Below, piece by piece: positions 1 to 7,709 of a DNA stretch of 63,748 nt (its first letter is position 1; every line of letters starts with the position of its first letter). The stretch comes from Martinezella calliandrae (GTDB taxonomy: Bacteria; Pseudomonadota; Alphaproteobacteria; Rhizobiales; Rhizobiaceae). The notes under the pieces are model-generated. The model made no database searches and was not told where the DNA came from. It saw only the letters and a list, made by a program, of their open reading frames with translations. A program made the translations under genes and the position numbers. The stretch spans positions 1 through 63,748 of the forward strand of contig NZ_JARFYN010000054.1 of assembly GCF_030272695.1 (NCBI RefSeq). The letters run 5' to 3'.

Positions 1-1
1 T

Positions 2-217
2 ATGCCTGGCATGACCGGGCTTGATTTACATCGCCACCTCATTGCGTCTGGCGAACGCATTCCGACCGTTCTGATCACCGCCCATCCGAACGAAAGCACC
101 CGGGCGGGGCAATCCGGCCCGGGGATCATCGGCTACCTTTTGAAGCCATTTGGCGAGCAGGACCTGCTTGATTGCATACGTTCAGCGCTTCCGCCTAGCC
201 GCTCAGCTGGTTCATGA
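2..217 (+). CDS. response regulator receiver domain, C-terminal part (truncated by window start)
   Basis: The visible 71 residues are the second half of a CheY-like receiver domain. They contain the MPGMTG turn that normally follows the phospho-acceptor Asp (which would lie just before the window), the conserved Thr of LITAH, and the Lys-Pro of LLKPF. The protein ends right after the last helix, so no DNA-binding output domain follows. It is either a single-domain FixJ-like receiver or the last domain of a hybrid kinase. The 5' end is missing, so its partner cannot be named. A separate kinase/regulator pair lies about 11 kb downstream. Confidence 0.75.
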   Translation: MPGMTGLDLHRHLIASGERIPTVLITAHPNESTRAGQSGPGIIGYLLKPFGEQDLLDCIRSALPPSRSAGS

Positions 218-524
218 CAGGGGCCGCATGTTCCCACGAATGAGCGCCTGCCGATATTCTAATTTTAATCGCTGTTGTCGTGGCGTATCTAAAGCAATGT
301 CAACTGAAATATAGCGCCGCGAGGCTCATTCGCACTTTTGCGCAGTCGCCGCCATGCGCTTCGGTGATCGACGGGAAATTGCAAAGGTCATTCTGAGGTC
401 CTGCGCTACGGCCGTGCAGGACGGCTCGAGCAGTTGCTTCACGCATTGCGGGTTGAGCATTCTTCACACACGCGGGGCCGACGCCCAGGCCGGATGCCCG
501 GAGAACCCGGCTTGTGCCACTCGG

Positions 525-668
525 GCCCGGCCCCATGTAATTTTCCATGCGCGTCGAGAAGTCGGTCTTGGGTATTGTTTCAACGATCTCACGATAATGT
601 TCGACCTTGAAGCCAACCCCCTCCCCAATGCGCATGGGCGGGGCATGAGCCCGCGCGGCATCGGGCAT
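525..668 (-). pseudogene. remnant of a DUF692/MNIO-family gene (N-terminal piece)
   Basis: About 48 codons on the minus strand read like the beginning of a DUF692 (multinuclear iron oxidase, MNIO) protein. The key matches are GVGFKVEHYREIVET near residue 17 and ENYMG near residue 42, which correspond to the GxGF.x.EHY...ETRP and HAENYMG segments of this family. After ENYMG the similarity stops although the frame stays open, and the several hundred residues needed for a complete enzyme are absent. No bufferin-like precursor gene or DUF2063 partner is visible. The family assignment rests on pattern recall from one short segment. Confidence 0.4.
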
Positions 669-1067
669 TTAGGCGCTCCGTGTACTGTTCCCGCTGGGAA
701 TGGTCGCGGTGCCTGCTGGCCGGGATGCCTGGGTTTCGAATTTGCCTGTATCGAGATTTTATGCACCGAGGATGTTGACATTGTCCACTCGCAGACCTAA
801 GTGGACGGCGTCAACATAGAAGGTAGCATATGACATGCCTCAGATTTGGGGATTTGCGAATGAACCGGATTCCGACGCTCAACATGTAAGAAAACGCTTT
901 CACAAAGTGTCGGTAGTGCCCTGTCGCGCAACAAGAAATTCTACGCAGGTCTAAGGTCATGACACCTTCGGACAATTCCTCGAGAGGTTGTCTGTAGGTA
1001 GGGTTTGTGAGCCCATCGCCCAAAACGGGCAATGCCCGTGGTACACACATCAGATTGGAGAATAAAG
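669..1067. other. non-coding stretch before the DyP operon
   Basis: I see no credible gene here; the open frames have no family resemblance and contradict each other. Just upstream of the first operon gene, overlapping short inverted repeats (GCCC-AAAAC-GGGC and CGGGC-AAT-GCCCG, about 1019-1038) could form alternative hairpins in the leader. This region must also hold the promoter of the operon, but no clear -35/-10 pair or FixK/FNR-like box was found. Confidence 0.4.
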
Positions 1068-1787
1068 ATGAACCGTGAAGACAGCCTCGCAAAACAGCCC
1101 GAATTCGGCACGAGTGCCAGTGCGTGGGGCCTACGTTATCCAGGCCTCGTCATGGGCACAGGCGGCAAGAATGAGGTCAAGGAGTTCACTGGCATGTGGG
1201 GGCTGAAACCCGATGCCGATCTCGTGGCGTTCACGGAGACGCTGAGCCGCGAGGTCCCTGTCTGGGGCGGGCCTGGAAAGACCTTCTCGGAGGCGACGAC
1301 GATGCTTGGCCTGATCCGGACGGCTCGCTGGTTCGTCGCGCGCGTTCAGGACTTCGATGGCTACGCGCTCTTCTTCATTTCGCAATTCGATGGATCTTTG
1401 GACAAGTATTTCGACGACTTCGTTCTGAATGGGAAGGAGAACCTGCTGAAGATCTGGGGCCACTGTGTCGGCTGCCCGACCGGTCCGGATGTGACGGCGC
1501 GCGATGTCGTGGAATACATCGCACGTGGCCAGATCAAGACGCTGGCCTGCTACGACGTCGCCCCGAGCCTTAGCATCGGTCAGATCTACAAGGCAGCCGA
1601 CTGGTACGAAAAGACGTTGAAGTTCCAGCGTGCAGTCGCCAATGGCGGCAACCTCGATGAGCAGGTAGACGCCTTCTTTGACGAACTGGCGCAGCCCTAC
1701 AAGCCCGTGCTGAGTGCCGCAATGATCGACACGGATGTCGGTCGACACTGGCAATACGAGGATCTTGCCGAACGCACCGGGAAATGA
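1068..1787 (+). CDS. unknown protein, first gene of the DyP operon
   Basis: A 239-residue soluble protein with no signal peptide. The ATG at 1068 is preferred over an upstream in-frame ATG because GGAG lies at the right distance before it. The middle reads RTARWFVARVQDFDGYALFFISQFDGSLDKYFDDF, given here as two halves: RTARWFVARVQDFDG and YALFFISQFDGS. This resembles proteins and N-terminal extensions found next to DyP-type peroxidases, where an aromatic-rich strand is followed by an SxFDGS turn. A Cys pair (GHCVGCP) lies near residue 147. It starts the operon, 126 bp before the peroxidase gene, with an RNA hairpin in the gap. A structural or substrate-presenting role for the peroxidase is only inference. 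Confidence 0.75.
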   Translation: MNREDSLAKQPEFGTSASAWGLRYPGLVMGTGGKNEVKEFTGMWGLKPDADLVAFTETLSREVPVWGGPGKTFSEATTMLGLIRTARWFVARVQDFDGYALFFISQFDGSLDKYFDDFVLNGKENLLKIWGHCVGCPTGPDVTARDVVEYIARGQIKTLACYDVAPSLSIGQIYKAADWYEKTLKFQRAVANGGNLDEQVDAFFDELAQPYKPVLSAAMIDTDVGRHWQYEDLAERTGK

Positions 1788-1824
1788 TGCTGGCAAAAAC
1801 GGAAAGTGCCGCCTGACCTTCCGC

Positions 1825-1895
1825 AGATGGGATCGGTCGTCTTCTTCGACTTAAGGTCGGTCCCATCTCCCGATCTGATTGCGGCGTTTTTTTTG
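1825..1895 (+). terminator. intercistronic hairpin with downstream T-tract
   Basis: AGATGGGA (1825-1832) pairs perfectly with TCCCATCT (1861-1868), and wobble pairs extend the stem to about 12 bp. A run of eight T follows about 19 nt later (1887-1894). The distance to the T-run makes it a poor classical terminator. A partial terminator or an mRNA-processing hairpin that sets the ratio of the first gene to the peroxidase is more likely. Confidence 0.35.
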
Positions 1896-1912
1896 CAACA
1901 AGGATTACGACA

Positions 1913-3328
1913 ATGCCGGCTCTAGGTGCTCAACCTGGATTAGTCTCTGCTGACCTTAAGACCAACCTGCACGACATCCAGGACAACGTCGTCACGCCCA
2001 TTCTCATGAGGTACGGGCGCCACATCTTCCTGAATTTCAGTGACGGGACAAAATCACGCGCATGGTTGCGCAACGTATTCCAGCGCGTCAATGCGCGCCA
2101 GACAGAGCACGGTACGCGGTTCACGATCAATATCGGGTTCACTCACCAAGGGCTGAAGGCGCTCGGAGTTTCTCAGCGAGTCTTGGACAGTTTCCCAGAG
2201 GCGTTCCGTGTCGGCGCGAGAGGCCGTTCTAGCGCGGTGGGCGATGTCGGACCGCATGCGCCGGAACATTGGGAGGGCGGCCTGGGTAGCCCCGACATCC
2301 ATGCGATGGCACTGCTGCGAACCGATTCCAGCGAAGGCCGCGAAGTGGCAACCCGGATCCTCCGCGAGGAGATCGAGGCGACCGGCGGGGTTGAAGTCCG
2401 GTTCGTCCAAGACACCATGGCGTCGCATGAAAGCGGAATTGGGTCAGAGGGCGAGCATTTCGGTTTTGCCGATCCGATCTCGCAGCCGCCGATCGAGGGC
2501 GCCGATACGCCCTCCTATCCTGGCGATGGCGTACTGGAGAGCGACGGCACATGGCGCCCGCTGAAGCCGGGTGAATTTCTGCTCGGCTATGAAGATGAAG
2601 TCGGGCCCGGTGGCGCGCAGATGCCCGAACCGTTCGAACTGCGTGTGAACGGAACATTCGTGGTGTTCCGCAAGCTCTACCAGGACGTGGCGGCATTTCG
2701 CCAATATCTGGCGACGGCGGCGCGGTCGCTCTATGGCAGCGACGATCAACATCATCGGGACCTTGTGGCAGCCAAGATCATGGGTCGCTGGCCCAGTGGC
2801 TGCCCGCTCGATCTGTCACCCGAGAAGGATGACCCAGAGATCGCGTCCGACCCTGACCGGCGTAACAACTTCACCTATGAAGGCGACGACCAAGGCCTGC
2901 GATGCCCGCTCGGCTCGCACCTGCGCCGCAGCAACCCCCGCGCCACTCCCCTGAAGCGGGCGACCGCGGTGAGGCGGCACCGGCTAATTCGGCGCGGCGT
3001 CGAATATGGCCCACATCTTCAGGATGGCGTGCTCGAGGACGACGGCGTCGATCGCGGCCTGATCAACTTATTCATACAGGCCGACATCGAACGACAGTTC
3101 GAATTCGTCCAGGCAGAATGGATGAAGGGCGGCGAATTTCTGGGACTCGATCCGAACGAGCAAGACCCGATCAACGGCGTCGGCGGCGAAGGGTCGCAAA
3201 TGTCAGTGCCCGGCGCCAAGCGACCGTTCCTGTTCAACCTGCCTACCTTCGTCACGGTGAAGGGTGGCGAGTACCTGTTTGTGCCGGGGCTGAACGCGCT
3301 CAGGGGCATCATCGAACAAAAATTCTGA
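1913..3328 (+). CDS. DyP-type heme peroxidase
   Basis: A 471-residue dye-decolourising peroxidase homologue, which would use H2O2 to oxidise an organic substrate through a heme ferryl intermediate. The family landmarks are present. The distal GFxDG motif is GFADP (about residues 184-188, Asp187), with the usual Gly replaced by Pro. The probable proximal heme His is His336 in CPLGSHLRRSNPR, and the distal Arg segment HRLIRRGVEYG follows at about 356-366. The C-terminal FVTVKGGEYLFVPG is typical of the long, fungal-like DyP clade. No signal peptide or Tat motif is seen, so it is probably cytoplasmic or encapsulated. It is the second gene of the operon and is followed after 20 bp by DUF4331. Confidence 0.88.
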   Translation: MPALGAQPGLVSADLKTNLHDIQDNVVTPILMRYGRHIFLNFSDGTKSRAWLRNVFQRVNARQTEHGTRFTINIGFTHQGLKALGVSQRVLDSFPEAFRVGARGRSSAVGDVGPHAPEHWEGGLGSPDIHAMALLRTDSSEGREVATRILREEIEATGGVEVRFVQDTMASHESGIGSEGEHFGFADPISQPPIEGADTPSYPGDGVLESDGTWRPLKPGEFLLGYEDEVGPGGAQMPEPFELRVNGTFVVFRKLYQDVAAFRQYLATAARSLYGSDDQHHRDLVAAKIMGRWPSGCPLDLSPEKDDPEIASDPDRRNNFTYEGDDQGLRCPLGSHLRRSNPRATPLKRATAVRRHRLIRRGVEYGPHLQDGVLEDDGVDRGLINLFIQADIERQFEFVQAEWMKGGEFLGLDPNEQDPINGVGGEGSQMSVPGAKRPFLFNLPTFVTVKGGEYLFVPGLNALRGIIEQKF

Positions 3329-3347
3329 ACCAGCAGAGGCAAACTCC

Positions 3348-4463
3348 ATGTCAGACCATTTCAGCGGCCCCGCCGTGATGGACGATCCAGCGGTGGACAT
3401 CACGGATTTCTACGCTTTTCCCAGCCCGGAACGCCCAGGAAATCTCGTCCTGATCATGAACGTCTTTCCGATGGCTACGGCGCGGTCCTTCTTCAGCGAT
3501 GTCGTCACCTACCGTTTCAGACTGCGCCCGTTAACCCGATCGGCCTGTAGCTTCGTGCACGGCCCGGTGGAACATACGATCGAAGTCGGTTTCAGCGACG
3601 TCCCAGACGGGGCCTCGTTTCAGAAAGGAACCGTCGTCACCTCGGACGGGTGCAAGGTGTGCTTCGTCACTGGCGAACCGGTGGAAGTGAATGGCATGCG
3701 CGTGTTCGCGGGACTGGTCAGCGACCCGTTCTTCATGGACGTCGAGGCTACAATCCGCACGGACCTTTCGAACCGACTGTGCTTTGAGAAGACGGGCACC
3801 AACTCCGTTCAGTTTCGCGACGTGTTGACGATCGTCATCGAGGTGCCGTGCGGCCCGATCGTCCAGCGCTTCGACGGCAACACGCTCATTGGCGCCATTG
3901 CGGAGACCCTCGTCGCGCGTCGCGGAAAGCCGATCCGGCTCGAACGTGTCGGCCGGCCGGAAATTAAGAATGTCCTGCTGTCGAACGCGACACGCGATCC
4001 CAAGGGTGTCGAGCTTCGCGATCTTTACAACAAGGAGGACGGCTTTTCCGTCTCCAGGGAATATCGGCCGCTCTACGAGTTGCGCATCGATGCAACGCTT
4101 GCATTCTTCGATGGCCTCGACGGCGAGATTGCCTGGCCGGCAGCAGACGGGTGCCATCCGCTGCGCGATCTGCTCATCGGCGACTACCTGGTTCTCGATC
4201 TCGCGCATATCTTCGCGCCGGGCAGTTTCCTGGAGATCGAACGAGCGTTGCTCGGTGACCGTCCGCACGCGAGCGCCGGCGGCCGGTGGCTCGACGACGA
4301 CATCCTTGACGACATGCTTACGTTCTACGTGAACGGCGGGCGAGGCGAGCGGCTGGGGGACGGCGTCGACGGCCCGACGAAGCCGGCCGCTCGGATCTTT
4401 CCTTACGTGCGTGGGGCCAACCAGCGGACGGATCTTCCCGTACCCGCATTTGTGGAGAAATGA
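3348..4463 (+). CDS. DUF4331 family protein
   Basis: A 371-residue protein with the DUF4331 signature at the N-terminus: DDPAVDITDFYAF, then SPERPGNLVLIMNVFP. That is the D..D.YAF.SP......L..N..P pattern of the family. Family members are often secreted, but this copy has no signal peptide. DUF4331 has no established biochemical function. GAGG lies 8 nt before the ATG. It is spaced 20 bp from the peroxidase gene, and its stop region overlaps the start of the next gene, so translational coupling is likely. Confidence 0.8.
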   Translation: MSDHFSGPAVMDDPAVDITDFYAFPSPERPGNLVLIMNVFPMATARSFFSDVVTYRFRLRPLTRSACSFVHGPVEHTIEVGFSDVPDGASFQKGTVVTSDGCKVCFVTGEPVEVNGMRVFAGLVSDPFFMDVEATIRTDLSNRLCFEKTGTNSVQFRDVLTIVIEVPCGPIVQRFDGNTLIGAIAETLVARRGKPIRLERVGRPEIKNVLLSNATRDPKGVELRDLYNKEDGFSVSREYRPLYELRIDATLAFFDGLDGEIAWPAADGCHPLRDLLIGDYLVLDLAHIFAPGSFLEIERALLGDRPHASAGGRWLDDDILDDMLTFYVNGGRGERLGDGVDGPTKPAARIFPYVRGANQRTDLPVPAFVEK

Positions 4464-4465
4464 AC

Positions 4466-5248
4466 ATGGACAACATGAAAAACAACAGCAGCACGACCGA
4501 CTGGTTCCTGCAGTATCCGGTGATGTCTACGCTCCGGCCAAGCTATCCGCGGGGGCCATGGCACTACAAGGACATGCACCAGCTCATCGTCACCTATGAA
4601 AGCACCGCCGAGGCAGTGCGCGCGGTTGTGCCGAGGCCACTCGAACCCGCCGAAGGTAACCGCGTCACCATCGAATGGCGGAATATGACGGAGGTCAGCG
4701 GGTTCGGGCCATACGTCGAGATCGGTCACTCGGTGGCCTGCACCTTCGAGGGCAAGCCGGTCATTTACGTCTTCCAGGCATTCCTCAACAGCGAGTCGCC
4801 GACGCTCGCCGGCCGGGAGATTCTCGGCTTCCCGAAACGGCACGGCGAGCCGGAGCTAAAGACTATCCGGGAGACTCTAACCGGGACCCTTTGCTATGGC
4901 GGAACGCAGGTTGCGCTTGCGACGATGCCTTATCGCGCTGTCGATCTGTCTGACCGCTTGACCGAGATCGAGCAGGAGCTGCAGACCACCCAACTGGTGC
5001 TCAAGCTGCTTCCCGATGTCGACAACCATACGCCGAAGGTCGCTCAGCTCGTGAAGGTCAATCTCTACGATGTCCATTTGAAGGGCGCATGGGCCGGCCC
5101 CGCAGAGCTATTCATGATTCCGCATGCCGGTTGCCCGGTTGCAGCGCTTCCGGTCGTGCGCGTCCTCGAAGGTCGCCAGCACCTCTGGGATATGACGTTG
5201 AGCGACGGTGAAGTCGTCTACGACTACTTGGAAGCCGAGCGCCGCTAG
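4466..5248 (+). CDS. acetoacetate decarboxylase (ADC) family protein
   Basis: About 260 residues with the ADC-family fold. The segment SPTLAGREILGFPKRHGEPEL carries the Lys (in FPKR) that corresponds to the Schiff-base Lys of acetoacetate decarboxylase in GRE..G.PKK. The family also contains aldolase-dehydratases and other Schiff-base enzymes, so the substrate is not certain. Two ATGs are possible. The one at 4460 overlaps the DUF4331 stop (ATGA) but has GGAG only 2 nt away, while the one at 4466 has GGAG at 8 nt and is preferred. A beta-keto acid or related oxidised product of the peroxidase pathway is a reasonable guess for the substrate. Confidence 0.8.
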   Translation: MDNMKNNSSTTDWFLQYPVMSTLRPSYPRGPWHYKDMHQLIVTYESTAEAVRAVVPRPLEPAEGNRVTIEWRNMTEVSGFGPYVEIGHSVACTFEGKPVIYVFQAFLNSESPTLAGREILGFPKRHGEPELKTIRETLTGTLCYGGTQVALATMPYRAVDLSDRLTEIEQELQTTQLVLKLLPDVDNHTPKVAQLVKVNLYDVHLKGAWAGPAELFMIPHAGCPVAALPVVRVLEGRQHLWDMTLSDGEVVYDYLEAERR

Positions 5249-5314
5249 GAAAGATCAACAAGTTTAGATTTCGCGAGGGGAATACCACCCCCGCCAGTAT
5301 TGGAGAGTTGAGCA

Positions 5315-6103
5315 ATGAATGAATTGAAGGGCAAGGGCGCCGTTGTAACCGGCGCTGCATCGGGCATCGGCAAGGCGATCGCAACCGCATATATTGAAGC
5401 AGGCGCGAGCGTGGTGCTCTGCGATCTCAACGCGAAGGCGCTTGAGGAAGTCAGCCGCGAATTGGGTGGTCGCGCAATCGGCCGCGTCACCGACGTATCG
5501 GACGAGGAGCAGGTGGAGGACGCGCTGCGTGCCGCACATGATACCTTTGGATCGTTGGATATCGTGGTCAATTGCGCCGGCTTTGGTGTGATTACGCCTC
5601 TTACCGAACTCTCCGCCGACAAATGGCGATCCGTTCAGGCTGTAACGCTCGGCGGGGTCTTCTTCGGGGTCAAGCACGGCGCCCGGATTATGATCGAGCA
5701 AGGACGGCCTGGTGTCATTATCAATATCTCGTCGGTGAACGCGCGCCAGGCCGGAGAGGGTCAGGTGGCTTACTGTGCTGCGAAGGCCGGGGTTGACATG
5801 ATCACCCGCTGCGGCGCGTTGGAACTGGGCAGTCGTGGTATCCGTGTCGTAGGCATTGCGCCGGGCCTGGTCGAAACGCCGTTGACCAAGAAAGAACTGG
5901 AAAATCCTGCCATGCGCGACCTCTTCCTGGGCGTGATCCCGATGAACCGCGCCGTTGCGGCCGAAGAAATCGCAGCGGCCGCGGTATTCCTCGCGTCTGA
6001 CAAAGCGAGGTCGATCAATGGCGACACGATGGCGATCGACGGCGGTTCATTGACTCGCGGCTATCCGGCGCTCCTAACTGGGCTCAAGGGCGCCCGCTCC
6101 TGA
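5315..6103 (+). CDS. short-chain dehydrogenase/reductase (SDR)
   Basis: A classical 262-residue SDR. It has the TGAASGIG nucleotide-binding motif at residues 12-19, Asp in CDLN (suggesting NAD rather than NADP), the NCAG motif, the catalytic Ser in ISSVNA, and YCAAK as the YxxxK pair. The C-terminal INGDTMAIDGG is the usual end of the fold. It would oxidise or reduce an alcohol/ketone substrate. Its stop overlaps the start of the TPR gene by one base (TGATG), showing co-translation within the operon. Confidence 0.9.
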   Translation: MNELKGKGAVVTGAASGIGKAIATAYIEAGASVVLCDLNAKALEEVSRELGGRAIGRVTDVSDEEQVEDALRAAHDTFGSLDIVVNCAGFGVITPLTELSADKWRSVQAVTLGGVFFGVKHGARIMIEQGRPGVIINISSVNARQAGEGQVAYCAAKAGVDMITRCGALELGSRGIRVVGIAPGLVETPLTKKELENPAMRDLFLGVIPMNRAVAAEEIAAAAVFLASDKARSINGDTMAIDGGSLTRGYPALLTGLKGARS

Positions 6104-7128
6104 TGTTGATCGATCCCGGGCGTTATACCAGCGGGCGTATCGCCATCATCAATCTGTCGGCGTCGATCGATAGCCGCGAGCGCGAAGGCGCAAACGCGGA
6201 GAACCTGCTGGCGCTCTCGAGGCTCCTGTTTCTACGCGGTGACCTGTTGGGCCGTATCGCGGACCATGACCGGGCCGAGACGATCGCCTTTCAGGCCGTT
6301 GACCTTGCGCCGGACTCCGCAGGAGCGCTCCATGCCCGAGCCCAGATCGCGGGCCGCTTCCACCGCTTCGGTCAGGCAAAAGCACTTCTGGACGAAGCGC
6401 TTTTGGCTGGACATCCCGAACGGCTGATCGACGCGGAACGATCAGCGCTGCTGCAGGCGACCGGCCAATATGACGAGGCCCTCACCCTGCGGGAGAGCCA
6501 GGCGAAGCGAAATCCCGGGATTGATACACTTGGAGCGCTCGCGACGCTTCTGGCGGAAATGGATCAGTGGAGCGCGGCGGAAAGCTGCTATGCCGCCGCG
6601 CTCGATGCCGACGACGGCGTTTCGCCTTTTCCATGCGCGCAACTCATCTTCGAATGGGGAGTGAGTTCGATGCGTCGCGGCGACCTCGATCGCGCGGAGG
6701 CCCTTTTCAAGGAACTAGAGGCGATCCTTCCCGCGCATGTTCCGGGACGAGGACACCGCGCCGAAGTGGCGCTCGCGCGCGGAGAGTTGGAGTTTGCGGA
6801 AGCTCTTATTGTTGCCCTGCTCGAAGCCTCCGACGATCCAGAGTATCGCGCCGTCTATGCGGAGATCCTTGCCGCTCGTGGCGACGGCAATGCCGCAACG
6901 CAAGCGGATCTTGCGACAGAAGCCTATGAGCTTTTGCTAGCGCGGCGGCCGGAAGCTTATGCCGATCACGCTGCGGCTTTCTTCGTCGGGATCGGCAATC
7001 GGCCGAAGCGTGCGCTCGAACTGGCCACGGCCAATTTCGAACTCCGCGACACGCCCAGATCGCGCAGCCTGTTAGCCAAAGCTCATCGCCGCGTCCGATT
7101 CAGTTCGATAGAAGGGTTCCAACTATGA
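6103..7128 (+). CDS. TPR-repeat protein
   Basis: A 341-residue, mostly alpha-helical protein made of tetratricopeptide-like repeats (for example AETIAFQAVDLAPDSAGAL, QYDEALTLRESQAKRNP and DLDRAEALFKELEAILP). No signal peptide or membrane segment is evident. Similar TPR proteins are often encoded before HupE/UreJ-like genes, and this one overlaps hupE by an ATGA. It is probably a scaffold or assembly factor for the products of this operon; the partner is unknown. Confidence 0.75.
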   Translation: MLIDPGRYTSGRIAIINLSASIDSREREGANAENLLALSRLLFLRGDLLGRIADHDRAETIAFQAVDLAPDSAGALHARAQIAGRFHRFGQAKALLDEALLAGHPERLIDAERSALLQATGQYDEALTLRESQAKRNPGIDTLGALATLLAEMDQWSAAESCYAAALDADDGVSPFPCAQLIFEWGVSSMRRGDLDRAEALFKELEAILPAHVPGRGHRAEVALARGELEFAEALIVALLEASDDPEYRAVYAEILAARGDGNAATQADLATEAYELLLARRPEAYADHAAAFFVGIGNRPKRALELATANFELRDTPRSRSLLAKAHRRVRFSSIEGFQL

Positions 7129-7709
7129 AAAGAGTTCTTTCGCTCGCCACTCCGCTGATAGCCGTTGCCACGCCTGCCTTCGCTCATGTCGGCATTGGTT
7201 CGACCGGCTCCTTTGCCGCCGGCGTCGCGCATCCGCTCACCGGGCTCGATCATGTCAGCGTGATGATCGCCGTCGGTCTGTGGGCTGCGCTCAAAGGTGG
7301 ACGCGCTCTGTGGGTCTGGCCGGCGGCCTTCGTCGGCGTGATGTTGATCGGCGGCGCGCTCGGCATGGCACATGTACCGCTGCCGTTCGTAGAGCCGGCA
7401 ATCCTTGCTTCAGTGATAGCGATTGGTATTCTGGTGGCGCTGGCGGTCGATCTGTCGGCTTTGGCAGGCGCCGGCGTCGTCGGCCTATTCGCGCTGTTCC
7501 ATGGCCACGCACATGGCAGCGAAGTCGCGGAGACTTTCGGCGGCTTTGCGTACATGGCCGGCTTTGCTCTGGCGACCGCAACGTTGCACCTCGTCGGTAT
7601 TGGGTTGGCACTCGGTCTGGCTCGAACGCCGCTAAGAGGACTGGTGCGCACAGGTGGCATCGTCTGCACGCTGGTCGGCGTCGGGCTGTTCGCTGGAGTG
7701 CTTCAATGA
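7125..7709 (+). CDS. hupE: HupE/UreJ family membrane protein (putative nickel/cobalt permease)
   Basis: A 194-residue polytopic protein with a cleavable signal (MKRVLSLATPLIAVATPAFA) followed by about six membrane segments. The family motif HPLTGLDHV (HPxxGLDH) lies at about residues 36-44, and a second His cluster, FHGHAHGSE, at about 125. HupE proteins import Ni(II) for hydrogenase or urease, and some transport other divalent metals. No hydrogenase or urease structural gene is in the window, so the metal may serve another enzyme of this operon. It overlaps both neighbours through ATGA junctions. Confidence 0.85.
   Translation: MKRVLSLATPLIAVATPAFAHVGIGSTGSFAAGVAHPLTGLDHVSVMIAVGLWAALKGGRALWVWPAAFVGVMLIGGALGMAHVPLPFVEPAILASVIAIGILVALAVDLSALAGAGVVGLFALFHGHAHGSEVAETFGGFAYMAGFALATATLHLVGIGLALGLARTPLRGLVRTGGIVCTLVGVGLFAGVLQ

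Noticed and set aside
300..1092. Several overlapping open frames of 90-150 codons on both strands
   Set aside because: Apart from the short DUF692-like segment they have no family resemblance, no ribosome sites and high Arg/Pro/Cys content typical of antisense frames in GC-rich DNA.
7280..7705. N-terminal extension of the first NDH-2-like frame
   Set aside because: It is the shadow of hupE in another frame; the start at 7706 overlaps the hupE stop in the usual ATGA fashion and fits the family length.
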